Source: Siphonodentalium dalli
Taxonomy: Eukaryota > Mollusca > Scaphopoda > Gadilida > Siphonodentaliidae
Assembly (NCBI GenBank): GCA_032622095.1
Contig: CP136062.1
Span: 163,862,875 to 163,926,874 of the forward strand
Direction of reading: 5' to 3'
Length of the DNA stretch: 64,000 bases
Shown: positions 23,083 to 35,244 of the stretch, one piece after another
Numbering within the stretch: position 1 is the stretch's first letter
How the letters are laid out: every line of letters starts with the position of its first letter
Notes under the pieces: generated by a model
What the model was told of the DNA's origin: nothing
The model's input: the letters and a program-made list of their open reading frames with translations, nothing else
The model's database searches: none
Program-made: the position numbers and the translations under genes

Positions 23083-24059
23083 ATCGGAACCAAATTTGAT
23101 ATGTGAGTTTTCCAGACCAAATTAGAGGTAAAGTTCGATTATAGAATTTGTCTTAAAATTTTCAGCTACAACTGCAAGAAATAACTCTTGTTTCGATTAA
23201 GGTTATTAAGAAATAACTCTTGTTTCGATTATATGTTATGTAGTTATAACCGAAAAGTAATACATGTGTAGCGAATATTCAACAGAATGATTGCAATCGG
23301 GACCAGAATTTGTTTTTGTTTTCAGTCAAGTTTACATTATATTTAGATAAATCTCTCTTTGTAATCTGTCCTTTAAAGTTCCTTCTTAATTCTTTGGTTG
23401 ATTAGGCCAAAAAAAAGAGGAGATATTTGATTCTCAGGCAATTTATTTTGAAAATCAATGCGGGCGCGAGGGTTTTATTTTTATTTTTGTTCTGCCCATA
23501 GACTGGCATAGTAAGCATAAGCTATTATACCTACAAAGGTACAGAAAATGTAGGGAGAAGTTTGTAATGGATATAAACTAATTTAATCTGATATAAAGAG
23601 ACAAATTATAACATTGTACTACCCGTACATCATATAGGGATTACCTAGAATGATATATATATATATTAGTATGACTTTAATATTGGCACAATCATTTTAA
23701 CAACACCAGAACTACATATCCGTTTCATATAAAAATACGGAGCATAAATACAGTCGAAACGAAAAGATAAAGTCATCTTCCAAACTATCACAGAAAGTCT
23801 TGGTTCACTTATTCCACTGACTAATTAGAGATTCTATATTTACATACAATGGATGACAGACAATATTGCTAATTTATTGGTAATAAAACTTCAAAAACAT
23901 GGCCAATATACACCGATTGTCAAACTGAGTTTTTATTGAGTTCTGGTTTTCATTCCCAAATATGTGTTGACCGCAAATCGAAATATTCCAACACAATTTA
24001 CCAGCCTGTGGTGTAGAGCTGGACGATATTAACGGAAATATAAACCACGATTTTTGGAA
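23083..24059. other. VPS4 intron, nothing assigned
   Basis: AT-rich, with a 28-bp direct duplication around AAGAAATAACTCTTGTTTCG (~23175 and 23210) and a (TA)n run at 23654. No gene or family repeat was identified. Confidence 0.55.
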
Positions 24060-24170
24060 ATAAAAACCGCGGTTAACGATATAATCGCGTTTTTATGTTT
24101 ACCCATACCATAGTATGGTAAACATAGTGTCGTTGCCCGGATTGACCACTCGTCGTTAGTCCGTCCGTCC

Positions 24171-24216
<46 letters not shown>

Positions 24217-25440
24217 AGACACTTTACGCATGGTGCGATAACTGAAATATTATCTATCTGATCGGAACCAAATTTAGTATGTAAGTTTCTTGGCCCAAAA
24301 TACAGATCGAGTTCGAATATGGATTTGATCGGAATTTTATTTACGGAGTTATGGCCCTTTTTCGACTTAGAATTCACGAATTCTATGATAACTAAAAAAA
24401 AATGATTTGATCAGAACTGATCAGAACCAAATTTGGTATGTCAGTTTCTCCACCTAACATACAGTTCGAGTTCGAATATGGGTTTGATCAGATTATTTTT
24501 AATGGAGTTATGGCCCTTTGACATAGAATTAATGCATGCTTCAATAAATCTACTAGTTTTCATCTGATAGGAACCATATTTGGTATGTGAGTTTGTCAAC
24601 TCAAAATACAGATCGAGTTTGAATATGGGTCAGATCCTGTTTTTTATACCAGAGTTATGGCCCCGTTTTAACTTAGAATTGAACAGATTTGATATTTGCT
24701 TGCAACATATAACCAGAAGCAGCTTATAATTAACTGTGGTATCTGTGAGAAAGAGACTAGAGTTAAACTCTATTATTGATAATGAAATCTGATACTCACT
24801 GCTGCTAGACATCTGTTTATTGCATTTCCATAGTGTGTGGACCCTGTTGGCTCAGGACTCCCAGGCAGCTCTTTGTCAGATTTAGGCTGCCTATCAATGC
24901 ATTGTTCAAGTGACATACAGTCCCCTAATTTTATAGAGTTAAAATTGTTAACCCTGGTCATCAATTTTATGCTTTTGTATATTTTTCATGTAGTCATTCT
25001 CCTATTATATCCCATTCGATTGTACAGTATGGACTTTTGTAGTTAAAATGAACCCTTCTCAACATTCCTGATACTTAATAGAATTGAGATGTATGTAAAT
25101 TTGGTATGTGAGTACATAATGCGATAACTCAAACATTTTCTATCCGATCGGAACCAAATTTTGTATATGGGTTTCTCAGCCCAAAATACATATCGAGTTT
25201 GAATTTGGATTTGATCCGAGATTTTGTTACAGAGTTATGGCCCTTTTTCCACTCAGAATTAACACATTGCCATAACTCAAACATTTTTTATCTGATTGGA
25301 ACCAAATTTGGTATGTGAGTTTCACACCCCAAAATACTGAGTGAGTTGAATATGGGTTTGATCCGATTTATTTTAAAGGAGTTATGACCCTTTTTTGAAA
25401 GAATTATTATTTTTTTTTACTTTTATAATAATAATAAAAA
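24060..25440 (+). repeat. dispersed repeat family 'accaaatttggtatgtgag'
   Basis: At least five units repeat GATCGGAACCAAATTTGGTA, TGTGAGTTTCTC, CAAAATACAGATCGAGTT, GAATATGGGTTTGATC and GGAGTTATGGCCCTTTTTC. They begin after a TCTG microsatellite. A unique-looking insert at ~24700-25080 has no recognisable coding sequence. Confidence 0.7.
24158..24216 (+). repeat. (GTCC)n/(GTCT)n microsatellite
   Basis: Tetranucleotide repeat: four CCGT-type units then about eleven CTGT units, ending CTGTAGACAC. Confidence 0.9.
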
Positions 25441-26788
25441 AAATGTCATTGACTCTTTCATTTGTTTTCATTTAGATATTGATGATTATTATACAAGTTG
25501 ATAAAATGGTTCCCAATGTGTCCAAAAAAATTTGAAAAACTAACATCATTATAACTCTGCCAATGGTACCCCGAATCACCATACCAAATTTGTTTAAATC
25601 GGTTCAAAATCATCGCCAAGGGATGGGTTAACATCTGCCGATCGTGATCGGCCTCTCGTTTTTAAAACAGATACTAGAGACTGAAAACCATTTCTTACTG
25701 TTTGATAGAATCACATCATTGGCATTAATTTTGACAAGTTGACGTCGGGAATAACACACACAACCACTCAACCAGTGACAAACCTCGGAATGAAAAATAA
25801 AATTCACAGGTTAAATTCCGCTATTCGGACAATTTTGTTCCGGTGACTTGACAAATTCTGGTTTATACTGGTAATTAGTAAAAGTATTATGTCATCTATG
25901 CCAAAACTAAAAGTGTTCTATACTATACATGTAGTATCCTTTTCTAACTCGGTATGTTCAACTAAGTTGAGTATAAATATATATGTTTTTCCCGATGACA
26001 CTTGAGTCGCTTGAAAAATGGAAATGTGGTTACCGGCAAGACAAATTTGACAATGAGGTTCAGTCTTTTAGCGAAGTCCAAACACACGTAGTACAAATGT
26101 ACATAATCTTTGGAATTCGACCAAGCAAGGAGGACACCATGTATTTTTGGGCGGGTTTGAAGCTCTAATTCTATACAATTGGTTTTAACCATACGCAGTG
26201 AGTGGTTTCTTCTAGCCGAGAAGAGGGCGGTATCTTCGCACATTGATTATATTGATTGATGGTGCATGTGCATCTTTGTGCTGAAGGGAAGTGGCATGGC
26301 ATAACTGACATTCATTTCTCATGGTTGCGTAATCATAGTACCACGCTGTACTGAATAAACTGTGTTCTCCAATTCTCAATCAACACACAAAATGTGGACC
26401 ATTCTTACTTGATTCAAGCCCAATGCTCCCGGAGCCTGCCTCCCGATCTGGCCCTGTTTTCTATTCTGTGTGTTTTGATTGCACGCCTGGATGTTACGCT
26501 GGGATTTTAAAACTTAAATAACTTGATTTAGGCTTGAGATAAATTATTTGTTTGTACACGCTTATGATTGGCTGGTACCCACTGATTGCCAACGATTATT
26601 TTAGTTTAGACGATATTACTGACGATATTGTAATTTTAACCGGGTATTGTCGATTAATCGGGAAACCGCCCAGCACTACTGTGGTGACAATATACCTGAC
26701 AATATACCCACACATACACCGTTGTATTTAGCTCCTATTCGATATTTGAAACATAACTGTCCAACAGAGGCCATTTTTTTCGATGCGG
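25441..26788. other. VPS4 intron, nothing assigned
   Basis: No exon could be supported. Opposing frames near 25962-26243 are open for 60-90 codons; the minus one contains KFVLPVTT, which weakly recalls a hAT dimerisation motif but decays at once. Confidence 0.45.
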
Positions 26789-26873
26789 CTATGCCTGAGA
26801 ATCAAAACATTTTTTTTTGGGCCTAAAATCCCCCTTTTTATGGGAAAGCTTATAGCAAAACTCGAGAGTATAC

Positions 26874-27104
26874 CTTCTCCTAATAGCTGTATCAAGCACC
26901 CATGGAATATTTGTTGCAGCTAGGACTAGTACGCCATCGTTATCATTGCCCACACCCTGCATCTGAACAAGGAACTCAGTCTTCAGCCTCCTGGCAGATT
27001 CTGATTCGTTTTCCTTTCTCGACCCACATAAAGCATCAACTTCATCTATAAATATAATGCTGGGCTTGTGTTCTCGGGCCAGAGAGAATAATGATTTCAC
27101 TAAT
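26874..27104 (-). CDS. VPS4: VPS4 exon: Walker B, sensor and arginine fingers
   Basis: This is the largest coding exon seen (231 bp, 76 codons plus split ends). It starts [15 protein letters not shown]. It contains Walker [15 protein letters not shown] (the catalytic Glu is in DEVD), then [20 protein letters not shown], sensor-1 region [12 protein letters not shown] and the TAIRRR arginine cluster used in trans by the neighbouring subunit. Acceptor ATTTCAG|A and donor AGAAG|GTATAC flank it, and the third Arg codon is completed by the exon at 22513. All catalytic residues are intact. Confidence 0.96.
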
Positions 27105-27164
27105 CTGAAATGATATAAAACGGAATTTTGAAAGAAGACAAAACATTTGGCCAAGTAGAATGTA

Positions 27165-27250
27165 GTCGCGCGATGATCCTGTGGTCGGCATGTTCGACTC
27201 GTAATGTCATAGCGTGAAAACAAGTAACCGATCGGGAGTCGATGGATATT
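27165..27250 (+). repeat. possible tRNA-derived SINE fragment
   Basis: GTGGTCGGCATGTTCGACTC followed by GTAATGTCATAG and GATCGGGAGTCGATGG has the layout of a decayed tRNA-like head: D-arm, anticodon-arm CGACTCGTAAT, and a T-arm-like end. Only half a tRNA consensus survives. It starts ~60 bp upstream of the VPS4 acceptor at 27104 in transcript direction. Confidence 0.3.
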
Positions 27251-27337
27251 GTCAGTACTAGTATGCTAAACCTGATATGTTCATTATAGCTGCTTGTTTT
27301 GCTTCTTCCTAAGCGAGGATGGGTAATTGATGCCCTA

Positions 27338-27544
27338 CAAGCCTTGAAATTGTGTGTCTGTCATTTGCAGAATGAGCATCACCAAATTCACCCTCTGGGG
27401 ACCTCATTCTGCTTACAACTCAGCAGAATGAGGTTCCCAGAGGGTGAATTTGGTGATGCTAGCCTGCTATGCGGGGTAGCATCACTAAATTCACCCTCTG
27501 GGGACCTCATTCTGCAAATGACAGACACCCTATTTCAAGGCTTG
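27338..27544. mobile_element. compact copy of 'GAATGAGGTCCCC' family with 15-bp flanking repeat
   Basis: Ends are CAAGCCTTGAAATTGTGTG and CCTATTTCAAGGCTTG. It is flanked on the left by GTAATTGATGCCCTA and on the right by GTAATTGATGACCTA, a 15-bp direct repeat with one mismatch, so the target-site duplication is long. The two palindromes inside lack the ~200-bp centre of the full copies. Confidence 0.75.
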
Positions 27545-27659
27545 GTAATTGATGACCTAAGCCATTACTATATAATTGGCGTACATAGTGGTCCAGTAGT
27601 TATCATTAATGTTTTCATGAAATTTGCGAATTTACATATTGGGAATACTGGTTAACTTA

Positions 27660-29450
27660 TCAATTGTTGATATTGGGGAATTAAAGGCAGTTATTTTCTG
27701 TGTTATTTTCTGTGTGACCAACCAATAATATGAATAGTAGTGGAGCAACCACACATGATGTGCCTTTTTTCGGTACATATTGCTAAGAATAATTTATGTA
27801 ACATCATGCAGTGGTCACGACGGAGATGACATGCCAACTTGACAAGACGTGTCGTGGATTGTAAAATCTTGTCTGGATTCTCATCATGACTTCTTCATTT
27901 TTCGTTTTCATTATATAAAGCTAACCAAAGAAATTGGTCTAAATGAAATTAATAGACCTAAATCACATGTGAAATCTTCATAAGTTGTGAAGTAGGTACT
28001 TTCATTTTTATCGCGATGCTTCATTCCCAATTCCGCGTTTTTTGCAATCTCCACACGGTTGCTAACCGGAAGTCACGTGATAATTTCTCCAAAATCCATA
28101 CCAGCGATCTTTGAAAAATCACTGATGGATATAAAAAAATATATATGATGTCATTCACCTGCGCCTAAGGTATAAACAACCACCTGGTGGTTGCTATAAA
28201 TCTAGCATTTAGTTGGAAAAAAAGGAGTGAAGAGCAATTATCATAGTCCAAAAAATCACAGTTCAAAATCAAACAAAAGACTAGAAACAAAAGTGTTTTT
28301 AAATGTATTTTTCACTGGATCCGAAATCCAAGTTTAGGGCCGGGTTGTTTGTAAAAATAACATTGTTATTAAAGTTGATTTTGTTATTTGCCTGGTGAGA
28401 AGAACATTTGAGTTGGAAAATTTAACAGAACTCCTAAGATGTGAATAACGATTCTCAGTTCATATCTGAATCTGAAGTTTATACGGCACAGTATCCTTTC
28501 GGACGTATAAGTGCCGGGTATCTTGTAACTTTATCCAATGTCATATCAAGGAATTTCACAAGTGAACTTTCTGTAAGTTAAGCTAATGTCTATCTGTGAA
28601 TTACAGTAATGCCCTAAATAATTGACTCCTTAAAGTCGCCGTCGCGAAGTTAATATTTTACTCATTTCCCCGCTTATTAGACCCACACAGTCGCTCTGAG
28701 AACGAAATGAATCGCCCCAAGATTATCCGCTATCGATTCACATTCCAGGAAACCCCCGTGGCATGCGCACAGCTTGAAACGAAAACAACGAATTGGGTGT
28801 ATTTTATTTTTGACCCGTGACGTCACAAGGGACCTTCCCACACTCTGTTGACATAAATTTGTGTTATCGAAATCGGATTCTGCATGGCTTTGTTTTATTT
28901 CACAAACATGTTTCGTTTTCGTTGGAAATCGTGAATTCGGAATGGGTTTATATGTGTAATAAAATATTGAATAATACGACAGGAATTTATTTGCGTGGTC
29001 AACAGCTCCGGAGTAAATGTGTACATATTTGGACGAGGTTCGTGTGTCACTGTGACTGTCAGAATAGGTCCACAATAGATCATGCCATGAATCTCTACGC
29101 CAATTGACGCCTGTGCTGCTGGAGTAGATATTCGTGGCATGATCTACATGTAGGTCCACGGGAACTTCGAAATTTATTAACTTTCAACCTATTGTTGATA
29201 TGAAATACATGGGATACGTAACCGCTTTCGCAGATATCTGCTTTCAAGTTCCACAAGAAGAGTACGAATTACGTTTATGGCTGAACTATCAGAAGGGCTT
29301 CTTGGGCGGCTATGCTGTCTACTTATCTGCATGTATCATCTTTGTGAAAATGATTTTAATATGATCAAATAGTGAAATACAGATCTATACAGTATACTAT
29401 GGCTTCTTCCATTCATTGAGTTGAAAAAGTAAATACTGGAGTGTTATTAC
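27660..29450. other. VPS4 intron, unassigned; 160-codon minus ORF
   Basis: It contains a minus frame at 29159-28677 of 160 codons without recognisable motifs, overlapped by another open minus frame, and an inverted pair GATCATGCCATGAATCT / ATTCGTGGCATGATCTAC at 29078-29152. In AT-rich DNA one such ORF per 64 kb is close to chance. Nothing else is supported. Confidence 0.4.
28604..28640 (+). repeat. fragment of palindromic MITE end
   Basis: ACAGTAATGCCCTAAATAAT followed by TGACTCCTTAAA matches the outer end of the MITE family at 41901. The rest of the element is absent. Confidence 0.5.
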
Positions 29451-29459
29451 GCTAAATAA

Positions 29460-30130
29460 TATAATATCTATGTTTAGGGTAATCATACCAGCCCCTCCCA
29501 AAATGGACCGCATCCTCACCATTGTATGGGGTTCAAGTTTTTTTTCCAATTTTGCTCCGACTCATTCTTTTTTCATTATAATATACAAAAATGTGACAAC
29601 GATAACGACCAGAATAAGCGTTTGCTTTAAAAATAGTCATTATGTTGTCATTTTATGCAGATTAGTTCCATACATCACCTTCTCAGGAGAAGTCTATTTT
29701 TGCTATTTCATGACTATAAAGCAAAATAATCAATAAAACCCCAAGATGATTTTTTTGTCATGTAGGTCCTGGACTTCTTCCCCTCCTAGCCTGGACATCT
29801 TACCCCCACCCAAACCCTGACTCAAACAACTTTTTCTCGGAAGAAGTTAATTTCTCGCTGTTTCATGACTATATAAAGCAAAATAAGCACCTGGGTTGTG
29901 GGTCACATAGCTATCCAGACCTGGACATTTGAACAAATTAAATTAAATAAAAACAAATTTAAATCTCAAAAGTCATTTTTCTCGCCATTTCAGGATCAAA
30001 TAATCAATTGTGTGTTAAAAAATTTTGTCGCTTGGAAAAAAATATTTTAATAAAAAAAGGGGAATTATAAAAAAATATTTTTTCTGGCCATTTCAGGATC
30101 AAACTAGGAAAAGTGGGGAAAAAATTTGTC
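29460..30130 (+). repeat. dispersed repeat 'atatagtcatgaaatggcgag', copy group 1
   Basis: Repeated CTCGCCATTTCAGGATCAAA and TTTCTCGGAAGAAGTTAATT blocks, with TTTCATGACTATATAAAGCA. Other groups are at 32260-33110, 40350-40560, 42470-43130 and 44480-44530. Confidence 0.6.
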
Positions 30131-30690
30131 ACTTGAAAATCATTTTTTTTTAAATAAAAACAAAATTAAAGGGATAGTACTCAGATGACCGGTGGTACGT
30201 CGATCGCAAGTTGCAAAACAGAGTTCAGTCCCCTCGCCACGCGATGTCCTCCGACTGCGTGACTTTAAGCACTGTCTGATTTGTTTACCTCCGGGTTGGG
30301 GAAAACCCATAAATTGTAACTTCCGCATTTGTTACTTCCCAAGTTAACGACGTTTGTTGTGAGAAATTCGCACCACAAAGAGAGCATATATTGCAGAAAT
30401 TATACTAGCAACGCTTATGTGATATGGAAATACGACATTCCACGGTCAGTGTCCGTTTAATCGTACCGGTACTCAAGTAATCCTAGACAGTTGACAGCAG
30501 CCAGCAGGTTAAACTTGGAATGATCTGGAATGGAAGACGAGTCACAAACAAGTTTCCATTATTGGCATGAACTGATGGATGAATACGTTGCAGTATATCG
30601 GCTGATGTCAACCCCATGCAGACTTGGAAGGTTGCGTAAGTTTGTGTCTTAATTGTATGGGAAAGGGAGCCCAAATTCACATTTAAATAT

Positions 30691-31023
30691 CAGGTCTGGG
30701 TGAACACCAATTGATCGAAATCCAATAAAACATGGCTGACACTGACATGCCGAGTCAGTCACTGTCAGTAGCCGAGAGGTGCTTTCTCCAATTCTTGAAT
30801 ATTTAAATGGTGTTTGTTTGAAGATTTTTAAACGTTTATTTATATTCTCATTCTCTCAAAAGAAATCCAAATGTTTTTAAGTATACAGTTACCAAGTTGA
30901 ACGATATCATGGAACAGTTTAGTGTGACTCCCCTTATCTCAGATGCATCTAGGTGGTGTAAGACCAGTCTATATTAGATCGATTAGTCTAAATAAAGATC
31001 TATTGGTGGTTCACCCAGACCTG
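30691..31023. mobile_element. TIR element 'CAGGTCTGGGTGAAC'
   Basis: Inverted ends are CAGGTCTGGGTGAACACCAA and TTGGTGGTTCACCCAGACCTG. The interior includes ATCTAGGTGGTGTAAGACC and has no open frame. A sister element starts 51 bp downstream. Confidence 0.65.
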
Positions 31024-31073
31024 CATGTTTATTAATAATCGCATTGAATGTACCGAAGCTCAACAATCATATG

Positions 31074-31338
31074 CAGGTCTCGGTGAACCACTGGTTGATC
31101 TGTATAAAACTGATCAGTCTATCTTTATATTGAATATATTCACTAAATAATTATTCCGTGTCTTTCAACAGAAATTATAATTATCTCTTTTTAAGTATTG
31201 GATGTAATATAATTACCAATATAGAACAGTTCAGATTGACTCGACTTATCCCCAATGCCTGCATATGATGAATGACCAATCGGTCTATTCTATAGCGATT
31301 AGTCTAATAAAGGTCGATCGTTGGTTCACCATGACCTG
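31074..31338. mobile_element. second TIR element 'CAGGTCTCGGTGAACC'
   Basis: Ends are CAGGTCTCGGTGAACCACTG and GTTGGTTCACCATGACCTG. Its interior is related to the neighbour at 30691 (ACTGATCAGTCTATCTTTAT against ACCAGTCTATATTAGATC). No clear target duplication was seen. Confidence 0.6.
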
Positions 31339-31399
31339 TTCATTTGCACTTAAGTGCAAATTATTTAAACAGCGTAAATCATTTGCACATTTAAAGTGC

Positions 31400-32255
31400 T
31401 ATTAAAGGCATGAGGCCTTAGTTGTCGAAAATATTGATATTTGTTCTAATCACCGTAAACAGAAAAACATTAAAACGCATACAGTTTCGTTCATATATAC
31501 CATGACCATCACGTAAACAGCATGTTATCATAAAGACCTACAATATTTTACCTAAGCAAGAGCCAATATTAATGCAACTCTTGAACTGGCTAATCACACA
31601 CACAAATGGCATAAACGCTCTTTATTAGTTCCATATCAGGAATTCACCAACAAAGAACGCTCTTTATGTTTACCATCATAATATAAACAAACACCAGAAA
31701 AGTAACTTTTTATGCTTTTGTTTACATAACAATGGTCAAACATTTGACAATAACATACTGTTTATGCGATATTTCTTATTTGTATATGGACAAAGTCTAC
31801 ATTTTGATGTTCTTTATTTTTGTGGCGGTTTTCGAAGGGTGGAAATATTTTCACAGGATACCCACCGCCAAGGCCAACCATACCTTTAAATTATCTGTAT
31901 CTGGAATATGTACCATACATGAAAGGTGTTCATAGACCCAATCATTTAATTATGCTCTATGTAAAAAAAACATTTATTTGAGCTCAATTAAGAGCACATC
32001 AAATCTGTCAGATTATCACTTGGCCTTACATATGGGTGTCTTTTGTTTTGTTATATCTCCTCCCAAAATATGCATTACCCCAACCAATATCATAAGAACT
32101 GCTGAACATATGCAGTTAACAGGGATGGGTATATATCCTGTGTACCTGTTAGGAAATTGTGGACTACAAGTGGAACAATTTTCCTCTACCAACATTGGTA
32201 TATCCCACCCACATAATATTTTTCCACTTATTTTACCCTCACAATCACATATTTT
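31400..32255. other. VPS4 intron, nothing assigned
   Basis: Only weak plus frames of 67 and 106 codons, neither with motifs nor splice signals. No repeat family shared with other parts was noted. Confidence 0.45.
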
Positions 32256-32259
32256 GCTT

Positions 32260-33061
32260 TATATAGTGATGATATGGCAAGAAATTAACTATATCTGAGA
32301 AAAATTTGGTTGAGTCTGGGTTTGTGAGGGGTGGACTCTGGGGAGATACCCAGGACTGAGAATCTTCTCCGCCGCCCATCTAGTAGCTGCATATGACCAA
32401 AAAATCATCTATAGCTTATTTTGCTTTATATACTTCATCCGAGAAAAAGTTTATTAAGTTGGGGATTGGGGGAGATACCAAGTCCTGATTATCACTTATT
32501 TTGCTTTATATAGTCCAAAAATTCTCATATGTAGCTCAGGGAAGAATCCAGAGATAATTTGGGGACACCTGTTTCCAGCAGAGGAAAATACGGCTTCTAC
32601 ACCGAACCAACACAGATACAGACACATATATTATAAATAGGACATAATATTTCTGATTTAAAAATTCAACATGCAAATGAAGGCTGTATTGCAACTGCAG
32701 ATTTTTTAATACAGCGCTTATTTTTGAATTGCCTTGAAAATTCAGGTTGATTCAATACTGTCCACTGGGAATTTGGGGTCATTTGGGCTTCTCAAGTTTG
32801 GGCACCCATACCTGTAACAGCTATCAAAACAGCCCTGGAAATTTCCCTGATGTAGCTTCTGCGTGAGTGGGGGGATTATAATCAGCCTGCTCATACTTGG
32901 GTAGCACCCATCCATCCAAACACCAACACAATCAACTCAATAAAGTTAATTTCTCACCATTTCATGACTATATAAAGCAATAATAAGCAATAAAATCATA
33001 AATTTATATTTTCTCATATGTAGCTACTAGGTGGTAATTGGTTACTCAGGTCCTTTTATCT

Positions 33062-33093
<32 letters not shown>

Positions 33094-33110
33094 CCATACC
33101 TGTTCAGTGA
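32260..33110 (+). repeat. same repeat family, group 2, ending in poly-C
   Basis: Units share TTATTTTGCTTTATATAGT, GAGAAAAAGTTTATTAAGTT and GGGGAGATACC. The group ends at a 29-base C run (33062-33090) within TTTATCTCC-CCC. Confidence 0.6.
33062..33090 (+). repeat. 29-base poly-C tract
   Basis: Uninterrupted C run; the minus strand is a 29-base G run able to form quadruplexes. Length is unreliable in assemblies. Confidence 0.95.
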
Positions 33111-33224
33111 CCTGTTAGGAAATTATCGAGTACCGGTATATGAGACATAGGTTTGTCATGATATTTTAAGTTTAATATCTTTGTAGAAGTAAGATGTTCA
33201 ACTATCAAGGTGAATTTCTTCGGG

Positions 33225-33436
33225 TTAACCCTTTCATGACTGCATCTTCTTGAAATTTTGTGAAAACCCTGTTCCAATGCATTCTCTTATATTTAAGAGA
33301 ATTAATGCATTCTCTTATATTTAAGAGAATTCATTGGCTTAACAATATTTACCTTGACCTTGTAAGCCAGTGCATTCTCTTATATATTCGAGGCTCCATA
33401 TATAATAGAATGCACTGGCACAGGATCATTAATTAA
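33225..33436. mobile_element. partial TTAA-type MITE
   Basis: The left end GTTAACCCTTTCATGACTGC is clear (TTAA at 33225-33228). Two overlapping CATTCTCTTATATTTAAGAG palindromes follow, then the GCACTGGCACAGGATC segment. The right end runs into a different repeat, so the copy looks truncated. Confidence 0.55.
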
Positions 33437-34560
33437 AGGATTTAGTCATGCAAAGAGTAAAATCCAAGATGGCTGCTGGTGGCCATGTTTTTTGCCGAAT
33501 GACCCCAAAATGACTCGTTCCCATCTACATGTCAATGCCAACAGCTATGACAAATTTTATAATGATCCAATTTTATAATGACCAAAGGTACGACCTGTAG
33601 CCCGTGCTAGAGGAAATTGTTGACGAGTCACACACAAACACACACACACGGACGACGATACCAAGCCATGGCAATAGCTAAAACTTTACAAAGTAAAGTT
33701 GAGCTAAAAATGAAAACACCACCTTCCCACCTGGGCCACCCATATTTTTCAATGACCGTTTATTACCAGAAACACAGGTATAGTTTTCGCCCTGAAGAAT
33801 AAATGTGAAATGGGCCTCTCTGGCTCACATATATGTTAGTTAAGACTAACCCAACCATTTGTTTTATTAGCTGAACTTTACTTTGTAAAGTTTGAGCTAT
33901 TGCCATGGCTTTGTCGTCTGTGTGTGCGTATGTGTGTGATTCGTCAACAATACAGGCTACAGGTGCTACTTGTGGTCGGATCATTATGAAATTTGACATA
34001 GCTGTTGATATCAACATTTAGACCAAAACCGTTCATTTTGGGGTCATTCTGAAGAAAAAAAAACATGGCCGCCAGCGACCATCTTGGATTTCAATATTCA
34101 ATCCATTAGCACGGGCTACAGGTCGTACTGTTCTTCTGATTATCATGAAATTTGTCACGGATGTTAACAATGACATGTAGATACGAACGAGTAACTTTGG
34201 GGTCATTCGGCCAAAAAAATGGCCACTGGCAGCCATCTTAGATTTTACTGTTTGCATGACTAAATTCTCTGGCACAGCCTACAGGTCGTAGCTTTGTTTG
34301 GATCATCATGAAATTTGTCACGGATGTTAATATTGACATGGAGATGGGGAATGAGTAATTTTGGGGTCATTCAGCTACATTAGTGGGGTCGGTCGGCCAA
34401 AAATCATGGCCGCTGGCAGCCATCTTGGATTTTACTCTTTGCATGACTAAATCCTTTGGCCAGGGTTACAGGTCGCATCTTTTGTCAGATCATTGTGAAA
34501 TTTGTCATGGATGAGATCGAGTCATTTTTTGGTTATTCGGCCAAAATCATGGCTGATGGT
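33430..34560. repeat. head-to-head pair of 'ccaagatggc' repeats
   Basis: The plus copy (33430-33715) ends GCCATGGCAATAGC then ACTTTACAAAGTAAAGTTGAGC. The minus copy begins 33859 with GCTGAACTTTACTTTGTAAAG and runs to ~34560 with three GGCAGCCATCTTGGATTTTA-type units. The pair makes a large inverted repeat with a ~145-bp spacer. Confidence 0.65.
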
Positions 34561-34755
34561 CAAAAACTCAAAATGGACAAAATGAATTTTTATTCCAAAC
34601 CAATTGCAGCACATCTCACACCATGTCATATGATGCACATTCTTTATTCAATATTCCAATGATGTTATAGATATTCTTTTCTGACAGAAAAGTATTTAAA
34701 AATGTATGCCGTTTCATGTTAAACCAAAAATTAAATAAACTTTTCTTATATTTCA

Positions 34756-34879
34756 GATCAGTTGTTCATGCACTTGTAGCCCAGTCCAAGCACAGAATAT
34801 GAATAGAAGGAATGAAAGAATGATTGAGACCGATGGGTGTCAGCATGGTTTGAGGATTGCACCACTAGAATATTGACAG
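34756..34879 (+). other. possible noncoding exon (plus strand)
   Basis: The segment is preceded by an acceptor-like TTTTCTTATATTTCAG and followed by GACAG|GTACATAC. A second acceptor-like CTATTATAG precedes GTTCTAATGGAGAGAGAGA at 35817. The segment has stops in all frames. It could be an exon of a noncoding or untranslated antisense transcript, or chance. Confidence 0.2.
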
Positions 34880-35070
34880 GTACATACATGTACATTAGAA
34901 TTCTGAGAGCGGACATTTGAAACATTTTTTTGTTATAACTGATGTAGTTTATATCTACATCTTAGCTTGTCAAAGGTTCTTTACTAAATACTCAGTGACA
35001 AGTAGTTCCCTTAGGATATTTTCTATCTGTTGGTGTATCCTGAATTCCCTCCAAATGAATAATAGACATA

Positions 35071-35240
35071 CAGTAATGCCCTCAGTAATCGACCTCTTAA
35101 CCAAAGCAGAATTATGGGTAACTTTTCAGGATTTAGTCGGAAATATGGCTCTCGGGAGAGCTTTCCGATGAATGGCAACAAGCCATATTTCCGACTAAAT
35201 CCTGAAAAGTTACCCATAATTCTGCTTTGGTTAAGAAGTT
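35071..35240. mobile_element. palindromic MITE copy, right end truncated
   Basis: The left arm CAGTAATGCCCTCAGTAATC is complete. The right arm stops after CTGCTTTGGTTAAGAAGTT without the terminal ~25 bases. The arms pair over about 80 bp around GGCTCTCGGGAGAGC. Confidence 0.8.
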
Positions 35241-35244
35241 AAAA

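Noticed and set aside
26027-26243. Possible hAT dimerisation motif (KFVLPVTT) on the minus strand
   Set aside because: Only eight residues fit; the ERSFS-type continuation is absent in all frames, so the match may be chance.
28677-29159. 160-codon minus-strand ORF
   Set aside because: No motif, no sensible composition, and an overlapping alternative frame is also open; a single ORF of this size is near what chance gives in 64 kb.
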